From assembly GCA_014706295.1 (NCBI GenBank), contig JACSVZ010000010.1:20240501-20304500 (forward strand): a stretch of DNA of 64,000 nucleotides, written 5' to 3'. A program made the position numbers and the translations under genes. The first letter of the stretch is position 1; each line of letters opens with the position of its first letter. Origin of the DNA: Lycocorax pyrrhopterus obiensis (taxonomy: Eukaryota; Chordata; Aves; Passeriformes; Paradisaeidae). The notes below the pieces were generated by a model, which did not search any database, was not told the DNA's origin, and was given only the letters and a program-made list of their open reading frames with translations. This document shows positions 33,510-45,500 of the stretch, one piece after another.

Positions 33510-36500
33510 ATGACTCTCTTTGATGGCGTCTACCCCTTCTACCCGCAGCAGAGGAAGGCTGCTGTGTTCGACATCAGGACCATCATAGTCATCGTGGTCT
33601 TCCTGACGCTGGCTTGCAGCTTTCTGCTCATCATCCCAGGCATCCGTGGACGGGCGGTGCGTGACCCTGGGGATGGGCAACTGCTCCCCTTGTTCTGGAT
33701 GCTGGGACCTTCCCAGGTGGTTCAGGGTGAGGCAGGAGGAGAGCCAGGGTTGCTCCTCCTTGCCTGATGTCCCACCTCTCTCCCTGCAGAGGTTGTACTG
33801 GACCCTTCGTGTTCTCCTCAGCCTCTTCGTGGGAGTGGTGATTGTTGGTGAGTGCTGCGCAGCCCTCAGGGATGGGTCTTGGGGCAGGATTAAACCCTGA
33901 GGCAGGGTCTGTGTCTGGGAAATGTGAGCTGGGGGTCACAGCCACGGCTGGTTGTGGGGTTCTACCTTACACCTGCTCTGCAAAGCAGTCGCGCGTCTTC
34001 CCAAAATGGCTTTCCCTTCCCTGGTATGGGGGCTGAGGGCACTTGGAGGTGCCCATGGTTACTTCTGGGAGCTTTGCTGGCTGTAACTCAAGCAGCCCCA
34101 GCTCCATCAGGCTGCACAGCTCCACATTCCTCCGACCGTGTGTGTGACCTGACACAGACAGGGTGCAGAAACAACCACAAAAGTGAGGATGAAATGCAGA
34201 GAGCAGATTTATTTTCATTACCTCACCCTCGGGGGGATCCCCAAAGCAGCACTGGGCAGGGACAAAGAGGGGACCGGCACCACGGAGCTCAGTCCATGCC
34301 AGAGGATCACCAAACCTGATGTTTTCACCTGTATTTCAGGGATTTGTGCAGGTGTAGTTCACTGATGTACTTTAATCTTTTCTGTAGCAGGGTAGGATCT
34401 CAAGCCTGTTAAATAGGTGCTTCTGAGCTGTCTAAACAGACATGTCCACTTCTCCAACACACAAGGCTAGACAGTGGTTACTGTGATCTCTGGGTTTTTC
34501 TACACCCCAGCTACACATCGGTTGAGTGTGTTTACAATCCTCCTCACCAATTTTCCATTATTTCCCCCACTATGTGAGCCCTCTTGTGCTGCCTGGGGCT
34601 GCAGCCAGGACGCTTGGAGGATGTGAGGAGCCTTGCGGTGATGTGGAGGGAGCAGGTCGGAATAAAACACAGGCAGGGCAGAGGTTGCAGTAGTGGGGTA
34701 AAGACCTCCCAAGGAGCAAGGTCAGAGGAGATGAAGGAGAGGATTTAATTTAGTAAAACCCAGGAAATCTTCTGTAATAACTAATGGTGGAAACCAGGCA
34801 GTGGGATTTCCAACTCGGACAGGGCAACAGGATGGGTAAGAAAAGACACGCTGAGGGGATTGAAGATGACAGGTGGTGGGAGAAACCAACCCTGACCCTA
34901 AATCAAAGAATCCCTCCTGCTATGAAGGACAAGATGGATTACAGGACTGCTCAGAAAGGGATGATGAAGGGATAGGGATAATGATAACCTAAAAGATTTT
35001 AGCCCTGATTTGGCCAGGCACTAGAAGCAGGTAGCCAGACTGGGACCAGCTGCAGGATACATGGGCCATCTGGCACGCAGTTGCCGTCCTGGGGGTGTCC
35101 AGGTTCTGGGAGACGCCACCAGAGCTGCCTGGGAACCAGGCTGGAGGTGGCAGAGGGGTGGAGGCCAGGGCTGACTCCACAGCCCCCTATCCAGGTCAGC
35201 CCTGTAGAGCCATCCAGCCCCACTCCCTGACAAGGCTGCAGCCGGGCTCTGCTTGGGCACATGGGAGGAATGAATTGTTCTGAAGCCAGCGTCAGACTTT
35301 CTGTCTGGCAGCAGCAGGGCACACTCACTCCTGCAGCCAAAAAGCATTCCTGTGGAGCTCCCACTGCATCAGTGCCCTCACAAGTTGACTCAGTAACTGA
35401 ACTTTTTCTCAGGAAAGTTTTGTTCACCCTGACATCAAATCATCGGCTTTACTTTCCTGTTGGAAAATGAAGCCCACTGCAAAGTGGAAGTGCTTCAGAA
35501 AAGGATACCTTGTGCCAAAAAACATAAACCAGAAATGCTTCAAATTTTTCTTTTTCTCCCAGCTGGAATGACTGACTGAGCTGTGATGACACTTCCCACC
35601 CCTCTCCACTGCCTGCATTTGACAATGACCTTTACTATTCACTAATAGTCCAATTTAGGGAGCTGAATGTGTGAAATGAGACTCACCCCTGTTCCTGTGG
35701 CTGACAAACAGGCTCATCTCTGAGCCTCGTCCCTGGGGGCTGTGGTGCTTGCCATGGTGGGGAGCTTGCAGGGAGGTTCTGGAGAGGATGTCCAAGGAGA
35801 AATCAGGTCATGATGTTCATCCCTGGGGATCTGAGCTCTGCTGCTCCCGGATCCAGGGAGTGGATGCTTAGCAAGGGGAGGATCTGAGCTCTGCAGGGTG
35901 TGGGAGCTGGTTGGGGCACATCCTGGTGGCTGAGTCAGCACTCCTGCCCTCCTAACACTCCCTTCCAGTGCCATGGTGGGAATGCTGCCACTCACCTGTG
36001 ATTCTCCCCTTGAGCACAGCAAGGCCTGAAACTGGACCTGCTTTAACCCCAGCTTTATTTTTCCTGGCAGTTGTCCAGTTCACAGGAGACTGGGAGACGG
36101 GCTGGGTGCAGGCAAACACCTCCTACAAGTCCTTCAGCCCTGTCCAGGTGAACGTGGACATCGGGCTGCACATCGGCCTGGCGGGGGTGAACATCACACT
36201 CAGGGGTGAGTGCATATCCCAACAGGAGAGGACTGGCTGCAGGTTTGGCCCCTGTGCACCTGGATACTGGGGCTGTGGGCCCCGCATCAGGAAGCCTGGG
36301 AGCTTCCTCCAATGCTGAGGAAAGGTCCTTAGTCTTCATCACCTGGCAGGAAACCCAGTGAACCAGATCAACGAGACCATCAACTACAACGAGCACTTTC
36401 CCTGGAACTTCGGAGCGGATTATGACCGCAGCTACAGCGAGGGGCTGGAGAAGGGGCTGCCCAGCCCCATCCTCTACGTGGCAGAGAAGTTCAGCACGCA

Positions 36501-38458
36501 GAGCCCCTGCGCCGTGCACAGGCAGTACCGCATCGCCGGCCACTACGCCTCAGCCATGCTCTGGTGAGCCCTCCTGTCCTGGTGAGCCCGCCCGTCCTGC
36601 TGCGGGCGTGGGAGATGCAGGGATGCGAAGGCCTTGGCTGCCTTTCCCCTGGGCCTTTGGGATGGGTGGGATTGGATCCTTCTGGGAGGGAAGCTGTGTG
36701 CATGGAGGGGTCCCTGCCGGGCACTGTAGACACTTTAGGATGAGCAGAGAGGAAGTCCTGGTTCTCTCCGCTGGGTAAATCCAGCAGGGCTGAGCACAGG
36801 AGAGAGGAACATGGTGCAGGTCCTTGCTGTGATGTGGTGATGATGGCAGAAGTCCATCCCCATGGATGAAGTTGAAGCTGCTGTCCTTAGTAGCCCAGAG
36901 AGGCCCATGGACACATGAAGAACTCTCCCAACCTCACCTGTGAGTGTGTTTTGTGCCTAAGATTGGGATCATGTGAGGAAAAGATGCTGCTGCTGTTATT
37001 GTGGAGTTGACCTTGACTCCTTGGCAAGGTCAGACATATGTCACTGCCCACTTGGGCTGGGCGAGAACTGGTCCCCAGCTGACAGGAGATGGTCCCTTCC
37101 ACCACATTATCGGCCATCAAGAGCCATTGCAGTGCTGTTCTCCCTACTTGGTGTTTGACAGCAGGGACACAGAAACTAGGAAAGGAGCCTGGCGATGCCA
37201 TGGAGCAAGACCTCCTGGTCCGTAGCTGAGGGCTTCCTCTGTAGCCCAACTCTTCAACAAGTGCAGAGCTTTGCCTGCTCCTGCATTTATCTCAGCCCTG
37301 GGTGCTGCTCTCAGGGTCTGTGCTGCCCCACATGTGGAAGGGCAGGGAACTGGGATGGTCCAGATACACTGAGTGGGCTGCCACAGCCTCCTTGGGGCTG
37401 GTTCTGTCTGTGGGCTGAGCAATGGGAAGAGGAAATCTATGTTTCTGCCTTTTGGGTGCAGCAGTGGGAGCCTTGCACATGTGCTTGCTCAGTGTGGGGA
37501 TTAGGGATCATTCCTGCCTGCCCACAGAGCTTCTCCACCTCATACAGTGCACTCTGGAGCCCAGATTCCTCCTCCCACATGGAAGTCCTCACACAGAGCA
37601 TCCTAATCCGTGGCACTCGCACCACTCATCTGTTGGTCTTCTCTTGTCTCCAGGGTAGCCTTTTGCACATGGATTATCTCCAACATCCTCTTCTCCATGC
37701 CCGTCCTCGTTTATGGAGGATACATGCTCCTGGTCACAGGGGCCTTCGTGATCTTCTCCCTGCTCTCGTTCTCCACTGTGAGGAACTCCCCGATGTGCCT
37801 GATCCAGATTGGGACCGGGACCCTGCACGTAGCCTATGGGGGGTCTTTCTGGCTTGTGCTAGCAATTGGTAAGAACATCAGGGTGCCCCAGGCCACATCA
37901 CTGTGTCCCTCTGGATATACAAGAGTCCCAGTGCTTCCCTCCCAGGTGAAGCCAGAGCCCCAGCCTGTGCCTTGGCAAAGCAGATCCTGGCAGAGATGTG
38001 GAGAGGGATAGGAAAATGGGGAACACCATCTCAAGGGCAGTGGAGGCATTTATAATTCCTGAGGTGCAAAGATATTGGGATCACTTGCCTGGGATTTCAG
38101 ACTGTGCCTGGGTTTTAAGATGCTCAGAACAGCTCGTACAATAGAAGGCGACCTTCCATAAGCAAAGGCATTGTCCTCTGGCAGGGGACCATCCGAGAAG
38201 AGCTGTTGGGTGGGGACAGTGGTGGAGTGACAGGAACCAAATCAGAGAGCATGTTTGTTTCCAGGCCTGCTCTGTTTTGTGGCTGGGATCACCATTGTGG
38301 CAATGCACCACCTCAATTTGGACCTGCTGAAAGCCTTCTTTGATCTCCGTGAGGACAAAGCAGAGGAGTACCGGGAAACACCTGAGGTGTTCGCCAACCC
38401 TCATTTCGTGAACAAGGGCCTGTCTCCTTCTCAGCCCTCTGAAATCAACAGCCTCTAG
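33510..38458 (+). CDS. DUOXA2: Dual oxidase maturation factor 2, complete
   Basis: This multi-pass membrane protein binds DUOX2 in the ER and is needed for its glycosylation, surface delivery and H2O2 output. Coding exons are 33510-33656, 33790-33847, 36071-36205, 36350-36563, 37654-37868 and 38265-38458. All have AG/GT ends and consistent phases, giving 320 aa, the family's usual length. The N-terminus is [12 protein letters not shown]. Membrane segments lie near residues 24-44, 51-70, 185-205, 206-226 and 253-275. The large extracellular loop (about 70-183) holds N-glycosylation sequons NTS, NIT and NET and the motif [17 protein letters not shown]. The start is preceded by 17 bases of UTR after an acceptor at 33491-33492, so the 5' UTR is spliced. 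It is head-to-head with DUOX2, which identifies it as DUOXA2. Residues about 79-180 are nearly identical to DUOXA1 at DNA level. Confidence 0.95.
36100..36548 (+). repeat. Inverted-repeat arm 1 (DUOXA2), shared with DUOXA1
   Basis: It covers most of exon 3, the whole 144-bp intron and most of exon 4 of DUOXA2. It matches the reverse complement of 46154-46602, base i pairing with 82702-i. I saw one mismatch, T at 36155 (GTG against GCG). Identity stops sharply at 36099 and at 36549. Confidence 0.9.
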
Positions 38459-39174
38459 AAGAAAGTTCTCACTCCTTCCCTGAAGATGGACCCAAAAGGG
38501 CAGATCACAGACTCTTCTTGATGTCCCCAGAGACACATTTCCCCATCCTACTGCCTTTGAAGTCCGCATTGGGATAGGTCCTCTCTGGGAAGTGCCTTCA
38601 CAGACTGTATCTCCCTGGCAGTGCCCTCTGGAAGGGGCAGGCTGTTCTGGTGGGCTGCCAGCAGAGCAGCTCACAGCTCCAGAGACTTGAGCTGCACAGT
38701 CACCTGGGGATCCCTCTCCCAGGAGGAATGCCCTTCCTGCTCCGTGCCCTGCCACAGCGCAGTGCAGGGGTTCTCCAATGGTCTGTTCCTGCTGAAAATG
38801 AGAAACAGCTCATGGGTGACATTTCACCCTGGGAGTGCCTGCCACTCCGAAAGCGAGGGATTAAACCTGCCCATTTCTTTCCCAAACATGACGTTTCATG
38901 GTTTAGGTGTATCCAGGAAAGCCAGGCGTGGATCCAGCTTCTGCAGGCTGGATGCTGCAGGAGCTGGAATGAAAAAAACTGCTCCAGAAACAAAGACTGA
39001 GTAAATGTGCCACAGAGCTTGTTGTGGGGGATGTGGTGATGTGATTCTTTTCACTTTCAAATTTGGCCTTTATTAGACAAAACTTGCAGCCTAGTGTGTG
39101 CCAAAAAGATGTCATAGGAAAGAAAGGAGAGAGAAGAATGAAGTTATCCCTGTCCAGCTGGAGCAGCAGGGGAG

Positions 39175-39700
39175 GGAGGGGAACCTGTGCCTCTGCCCCA
39201 CTCAGGTGAGACCCCACCTGCAGAGAAGGACGTGGAGCTGCTGGAGAGAGCCCAGTGGAGGCCACAGAGATGCTCTGAGGGCTGGAGCCCCTCTGCTCTG
39301 GAGCCAGGCTGGGAGAGCTGGGGGTCTTCAGAGAGGAGAGAAGGCTCCAGGGAGAGCTCAGAGCCCCTGCCAGTGCCTAAAGGGGCTCCAGGAGAGCTGG
39401 AGAGGGACTTGGGACAAGTGCCTGGAGTGCCAGGACAAGGAGGATTAACTTCCCACTGCCAGAGGACAGGATTAGATGGGATATTGGGAGGGAATTCTTC
39501 CCTGTGAGGGTGGGGAGGCCCTGACACAGGTTTCCCAGAGAAGCTGTGGCTGCCCCTGGATCCCTGGCAGTGCCCAAGGCCAGGCTGGATGGGGCTTGGA
39601 GCACCCTGGGGTAGTGGAAGGTGTCCCTGCCCATGGCAGGGGGTGAAACGAAATGAGCTTTAAGGTCCCTTCCAACTCAAACTATTCTGGGATTCTGTAT
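39175..39700 (+). mobile_element. CR1 LINE 3' end (downstream of DUOXA2)
   Basis: It shows 'actcaggtgagaccccacct', 'ggagccaggctgggagagct', 'gtgcctaaaggggctccagg' and the tail 'cccttccaactcaaactatt'. It is one of the best-preserved CR1 copies in the window. Confidence 0.9.
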
Positions 39701-39870
39701 CTGCATGCTGGAAACCTGGGCACCTTCATTTCAATTAATTGTAAAGTACATAATTTCAGTATTTTGACTTTTCTTTCTGAGAAAAGACCCTTGCTGGTAA
39801 GTTACTTTTTTTCTGTCAGATGATATTTGTGTGTCACTAGCGTGGTTTGCTCTGCGCAGGAATTATTTTC

Positions 39871-39876
39871 AATAAA
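39871..39876 (+). terminator. Candidate DUOXA2 polyadenylation signal
   Basis: AATAAA here is the first canonical plus-strand signal that I noticed after the DUOXA2 stop. It would give a 3' UTR of about 1.4 kb containing a CR1 copy. A second group lies near 40440-40455, so the true end is uncertain. Confidence 0.4.
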
Positions 39877-39899
39877 ACTTTACTAAAACTCCTATCCTT

Positions 39900-41700
39900 T
39901 GAAACACTGTGGATATTTGGGGGGCTGGTTTCTTAAGGAGGGGCCATGGGGCACAGCTGAAGGTCTTGCACTTCTGGCAAGCCCCCAGCAGCAGCATCCT
40001 TCCCATGGGGGCGAAAGTCTCACTTGCACATTTCAAGGTCAGCCACTAAGAAATCTTTGTCACGAGGAGCTGTGAAGAGACAGGAGAGCCTCAAAAGGAC
40101 TTTAACTGGCTGAGAGCTGGGACCAAAGCTGTAAGATTAAATTCCCTTAGACAAAGGAGGATCCTTCCTTGAGAATTTCTTGCATCCAAACACATCAGAT
40201 CTGAAGGCCCTGATGGGAAAATGGTACACCCAACCACAAATTATTGGGGCTGGTATGGGACAGAACCCATGATCTGAAGACACAGGAGGCTGGGGGGTTT
40301 CCCAGCCTTTTGGCCATTGCCTCTGGCTCTCTCCAGCCTCATCTCCTGCTTTAGGGCATGATTCCTACCCAAGAGCATCCTCATCAGCAGGAAAACTTTG
40401 TCCTCTTGTATCAGACATACAGGAGCATGAACCCAAATAAATAAAGCTTAAATAAAATTTGATCTGTTTGAAGCACCAAGACACCAGATCTCTGTGTGTC
40501 TTGTCTGCTTCCTAGCAAGCACAGGATGGCTGGGATTTCTGCAGCAGGTCCTGCACGGGGCCAGCTGAGCTGTGACAGTGACATGATGGGGGATGCAGAG
40601 ACCCTTCAGGCACTGCAGGGGCAGGTCAGGACAGACGGGGCTGGCTGTGTCACGGGGATTGGCCGCCTGCAAGAACACGTGCAGGTGGAGGGGTTCTTCC
40701 CTTGGCTCCACACGGACGGGCACAGCCAGGGCTGTTGCTCTGGGGTGATTATTTGCCTCACTAGGTCGCAGCAGCTTCTTCAGTTGCCCTGTAAGAGCTG
40801 TAGTTGAGCAGCCCCTGCATTGTGCTGCTGCAGGTCCCACCTCCTCCCTCCACCGCAGCTCCCAGCTCAGTTTCCTGGCTGGACTGAGGTGTTGTTGGAC
40901 AACAAGAGGTAAAATGGTCACCACTCAATCCCCGGCTCTTGGCCCATGTGGACTCTGACCTCTCAGTGTCCAGGGAATCTGGCATCCAGCCAGAGTCAGT
41001 GCCAGCAATGGAAAAAACACTGTGAGCATCTCAGGGAGCGCACCCTGGGGCTCTGCAAGGACCGTGGTCCCCTGCCCTGGTGGCACTCACTGCAACCACC
41101 ACGGCATCTGGCAGGCAGCCACTGCCCTGCTCCCCAGGCAGGAACACACCAGGGAAAGGTTTGTGAGGCCTGAATTTCAACTGACTAAATCAAAGGCATT
41201 TGTTGCACCTTGGATCTAGTCCATCTGCAGGCTGAAGCATCTCCTGATAGGTGTCATTGGGAACATCCCAGCTGAGATCTCCCAAGCTGAAGGAGTTCAG
41301 CTCCAAACCCTTTTGGGTCCTCTAGGTTCTCATTGAAGGCTCTTCTCATTGGAATGGGATGGGAGAGGATGCCATGGCTGAGTTCCTCCTCCCTAGAGGG
41401 CCTGGCCCATGGTGGTTCCTCTGCAAACCTCTCTGTGGGGCTGGATATTTCTCCCATCAAACCTCCCACATGCTCAGGGGCACACCAGGAACTAAAGTCC
41501 TCCCATATTCCCCCTGCTTGTTTGCTGGGGATATTCCAATACGCTCTTTAGGGTGCACTGACTTGGCTTCATTGCCCTGCACTGGCTGGCCGTGGTTAGG
41601 TGCCCCATTCAGGACCACAAAAGGTCTCTGCCTTTTCTTTATTCCTTCCCTGTGGCTGCCATGTCACAGCAACAGCCCTCAGAGGGACACCTCTATCAAC
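39900..41700. other. Intergenic stretch between DUOXA2 and DUOXA1
   Basis: No gene is visible. Open frames are short and not supported by splice sites or recognisable protein. Confidence 0.5.
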
Positions 41701-41727
41701 AGGCAAGTGAAAGGCTGGGTCAAACAT

Positions 41728-41733
41728 TTTATT
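41728..41733 (-). terminator. DUOXA1 polyadenylation signal (AATAAA on minus strand)
   Basis: TTTATT on the plus strand lies about 810 bases past the DUOXA1 stop. The stretch between them contains no other gene and is read as 3' UTR. Confidence 0.5.
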
Positions 41734-42540
41734 GAGATAGAAGGGAAAATAAGCGAGCACAAAACATAAAAAAAGTTGTGAAACCCTGAGAGAGGTAAGG
41801 GGGGCAAAGCTGAAGCGTGCACCCTCTCTGCCAGTGTGGACAAGGGTCCTGCTGGCTGCCAGCAGCCTGGAGTGGCTTGGACAATTCTGCCTTGGGCGTG
41901 CAGAATTTCCGTGTCTCTTGCCCCTGACATGAGTATTTCCACAGCTGAGCAGGAGGAGCCCAGACTGGAGGTGCTGCTCCCCTCTCCCTAATTGGTTATA
42001 GCTGATCTCCAAGGCACTGTTGCACCTCCCTTCCCACCTCCTCCTCTCCTTCCCCCCCCAAGCCTGGTACCTCCAGCATCCTACTGTATCATATTCCTCT
42101 TTGCCATCCTGCTCTTCACCCCAGACCAAGAGATGTTTGGTACAGGGCACCCTGGGCAGCGCAGCTCCATCTGCACTTCCTGACTGCTGATGGGAAGAGC
42201 ATCCAAGGGCAAGGGGACTTTTTGAGGGTTTTCAGGGTGAGGGGGCTCTTGTGGGGGCTCTACTTCTCTTTGGTTCATATCTATGAGTCTGCAGTTACTT
42301 GCTTTCTCCCCAGTTTGTTCCAGTTTAATCTCTGTGTCCTGGGGAAGACTCAGGGATGGACAGAGGGGAAGGGCAGAAAAACAGAAAAAAAAAAGGCAAA
42401 CTGTTGTATTTGAGACACCTTTTCAGATTTGGATATTCTCATCACTTGGCTCTTGTCATGTCTCTTCCCACCTGGCCTCTTGATGGATTTGGTGAATTAA
42501 GGAGCAGCATCTCCAGGCCTTGCCCTGCCTCCCCTGTGCC

Positions 42541-45500
42541 TCAGAGCTGGGTGGCTGTCACCTGGCAGAGCTCACCCAGGGGGACCATGAGCACATCCTG
42601 TGCAGAGCAGCTGGGCTCAGCTGACAGGCAGGACTTGTCCCACACCTCCTCTTTGCTGCTCTTGTCCAGGCTAAAGATGAGTTTCAGCTTCTCTGGCTGC
42701 ACGGAGTTGAGGATGATGATGCCCAGCCCCAGGAGCAGGCACAGCAGCCCTGCAATGCACAACATGCAGTGACACCACTGGAGGAGTCCTGCTGGGTCCC
42801 AGCTCCATCCACACCCAGCTGGACACGAGGGACGTGTGCCGTCACCTGGCACGTCAGGGGAAGGTGTTGATTTCTCTTTCCCCATCTCGATTTTAGCATC
42901 ACTTTGGGCTCCCCAGTACAAAAGAGAGGTCCATAAACTGGGGCAGAGAGTTGGAGATGGAGCCCACTGTGCATAGGGAAAGGCTGGAGGACCTGGGCTT
43001 GTTTAGCCTGAAAAAGAGGAGTATCCAGAGGGAATTCATTACCATCTGCTTCTGGAAAAGGTCTGGTATCCCTGGAGGTGGATGTCATAGCACGGAAAAT
43101 TCTGGTTTGAAAGGAAACAATTGCTGCCCGCATGTGGGGCAGGTCCTGAAAGGCAGAGGGAATCTCTATCCAGCAGGGAACTTCAGACATTCAGATCTCT
43201 TGACTGCTCATCTCTTTTTCTCCCCAACCTTGATAATTCTAATCTAAAATCTTCTAACCCAAAATTATCATTTTCTGTGACCAGCCATGGAGAAAGAAGG
43301 GATGAGGTGCTGTTGGGGCATCATCTCTGTAGGGATGGACAAGAAAAGCCCCAGAAGCAAGCTGAGCACTCACCTGTCACTCCTGTCAGCCAAAAGGATT
43401 CACCATAGTCTGTTCTCAAGGAAACTGGGCCGAATTGGATGGGGCACTTCGGGGTGTTTCTCGCAGTGAAGAAGAAGAGCAGTGAGAAGAGGATCAGAGC
43501 GGCAGTGAGCAGAAGCATGTGGCCACCATAGAGCAGGATGGACATGGAGAAAAGCAGGATGGAAGTGAGCCATGTGCAAAAGGCCAGCCTGCAAAAGGAC
43601 CACAAAACCGAGCAGAAAACATCAGGGTTAGAGTATCTACTCGGGGTCTCCTCTCCATATCCCAATGGAGGGATAAAGCCCTGGGCAACCTGGTCTAGCT
43701 GGCCTTGCTTCAGCAGATAGCTGGACAGCCTAATCTAAAGAGGTCCCTTACAATCCAAACAGTTCTGTAATGACATGAGTGCTGGAGCTGTGGGACAGAT
43801 CCTGCAGCAGTGCAGAGGGATCTCCACACCTGGGAACATTCAGTGTTGAATTCCCTGAAGCCCCCAAGCACCTTGGTATGGCTTTGGCATCAGCCCTGCT
43901 CTGAGTGTGGGACTGGAGTAGAAATCTCTGGAGGTTCCTGTGAGGGACTGAATTGTTAATGTTTAGTATCTCAAATATTTGGCCATTTGCAGAGGCAGCA
44001 GATGCTTTGCTGGGGCCGGGTTTTCATCCCACGGAAGGGGGGAAGGAGGGGTTTTGGGTGTGTGGTGGCAAACCCTCTGATGTGCATCAGACAGCGGACC
44101 CAGCCCAGAAGCTCTTGGTTTTGAGCCCGATGAGGGAGAAGGCTGATAAGAAGCAGACCCTGGAGAGGCAGGGTGGTGTTTATTATCATTCCAATGTCCT
44201 CCGTTACACAACTGACTCAGCTGGAAAACTCGCCCTTCCCGCCCGTTCATACGGGACATTTTTCCCGTTCACACCTCGGCCTGAGGGTTTTCATCCCTTC
44301 TGAAGGGGCAGAACCGATTCAACGCTGGCATGAGAGGCAGGGTCATGTCTTAGAAGGGATCATAAACCATTAAAGATCCCTGAAGTGCCCGCAGGCTCTC
44401 AGAGCCCTTCCACCAGAAAAATACACCTGATCCACAGTGTTGCAAAGGGTAAAAGTCACCCTGCAGGGAAGGTACCGGGGCATTCCCACCTAAACCTGAA
44501 CCTGCATTGAACTCTGAGTTTCATGGCACCCCCACCACTGAGAAGACCAGAAGAAGAGGATCAATGGGACACTGTCTGGTTCCATGGGTGGTCATATTTT
44601 TTACTTAATCTGTCTCTCTCTCTCTCTCTTTCCTCCCTCCTTTCCTTTTCTATTTCTTTCTATCTTTGTCTACCTCATATTTACTGTGACATAAAATCCA
44701 TAGTCGACTTCAGCATATGGTCTCATTTGCACCTTAATTTGGGCAGAGGCATCTCTCTAATAATCGGATCTTAACAGTCCCTCCAAAGTAACTTTTTTTT
44801 CTGATTCTTGTGATTGTCCACAACTGGTCACCCCCAGGCAGTTCCCACATGTTCAGAGGAACAATGGCATCGAGGGACACCTTTGTTTGGAGAACTGCAC
44901 CATGAGCTGTGCCTGGACCTGATTCAGCACCTGGAGTGCACCCAGCTGCCAGCCCTACCCTGTGCTTGAGGCTTGGGTTTAGCTCCCTGGGGGGTGAGCC
45001 TAACAAATTTTTCTGATTTCAAGAAAAAAAACAAAAAAGAAGTTTTTGTGAACACTTCTGCTTTGAAGTACAGGAATGTTTGGGTGGGGATAATTATTTT
45101 TCCTGAAAATAAAAAAGGAGATGGGTACAGGGACCTGGAACCTACATTCAGGGGGGAGTTGCAAGGCTCGCTCTTCCCTGCGGTGCCTTTCCCACCACCT
45201 CTGAGAATCGTGGGGGTGTTCTGAGATTTCACAATCACAACGCACACAAGGGCTCTCAGCTTCATACCAAGAGATGAGCTCTGAGCACCCTCTTGATGGT
45301 CCCTCCTGCTCCCCTTGGGCAGGTCTGTGCCCACTTGGATGTGCAAAAGAAGACCCTTCACAGCATGTCTTAACTGGGACTCTTTATCTTGGTCCTTGGG
45401 AGAGATCTCGAACCATGAGCCCCACAGCTGCGTCTGTTTTCCCTTAAATGAAGAATAATTCTTCTCAGACTACAGTTCTGTACATCAAGGCAGGGGACAC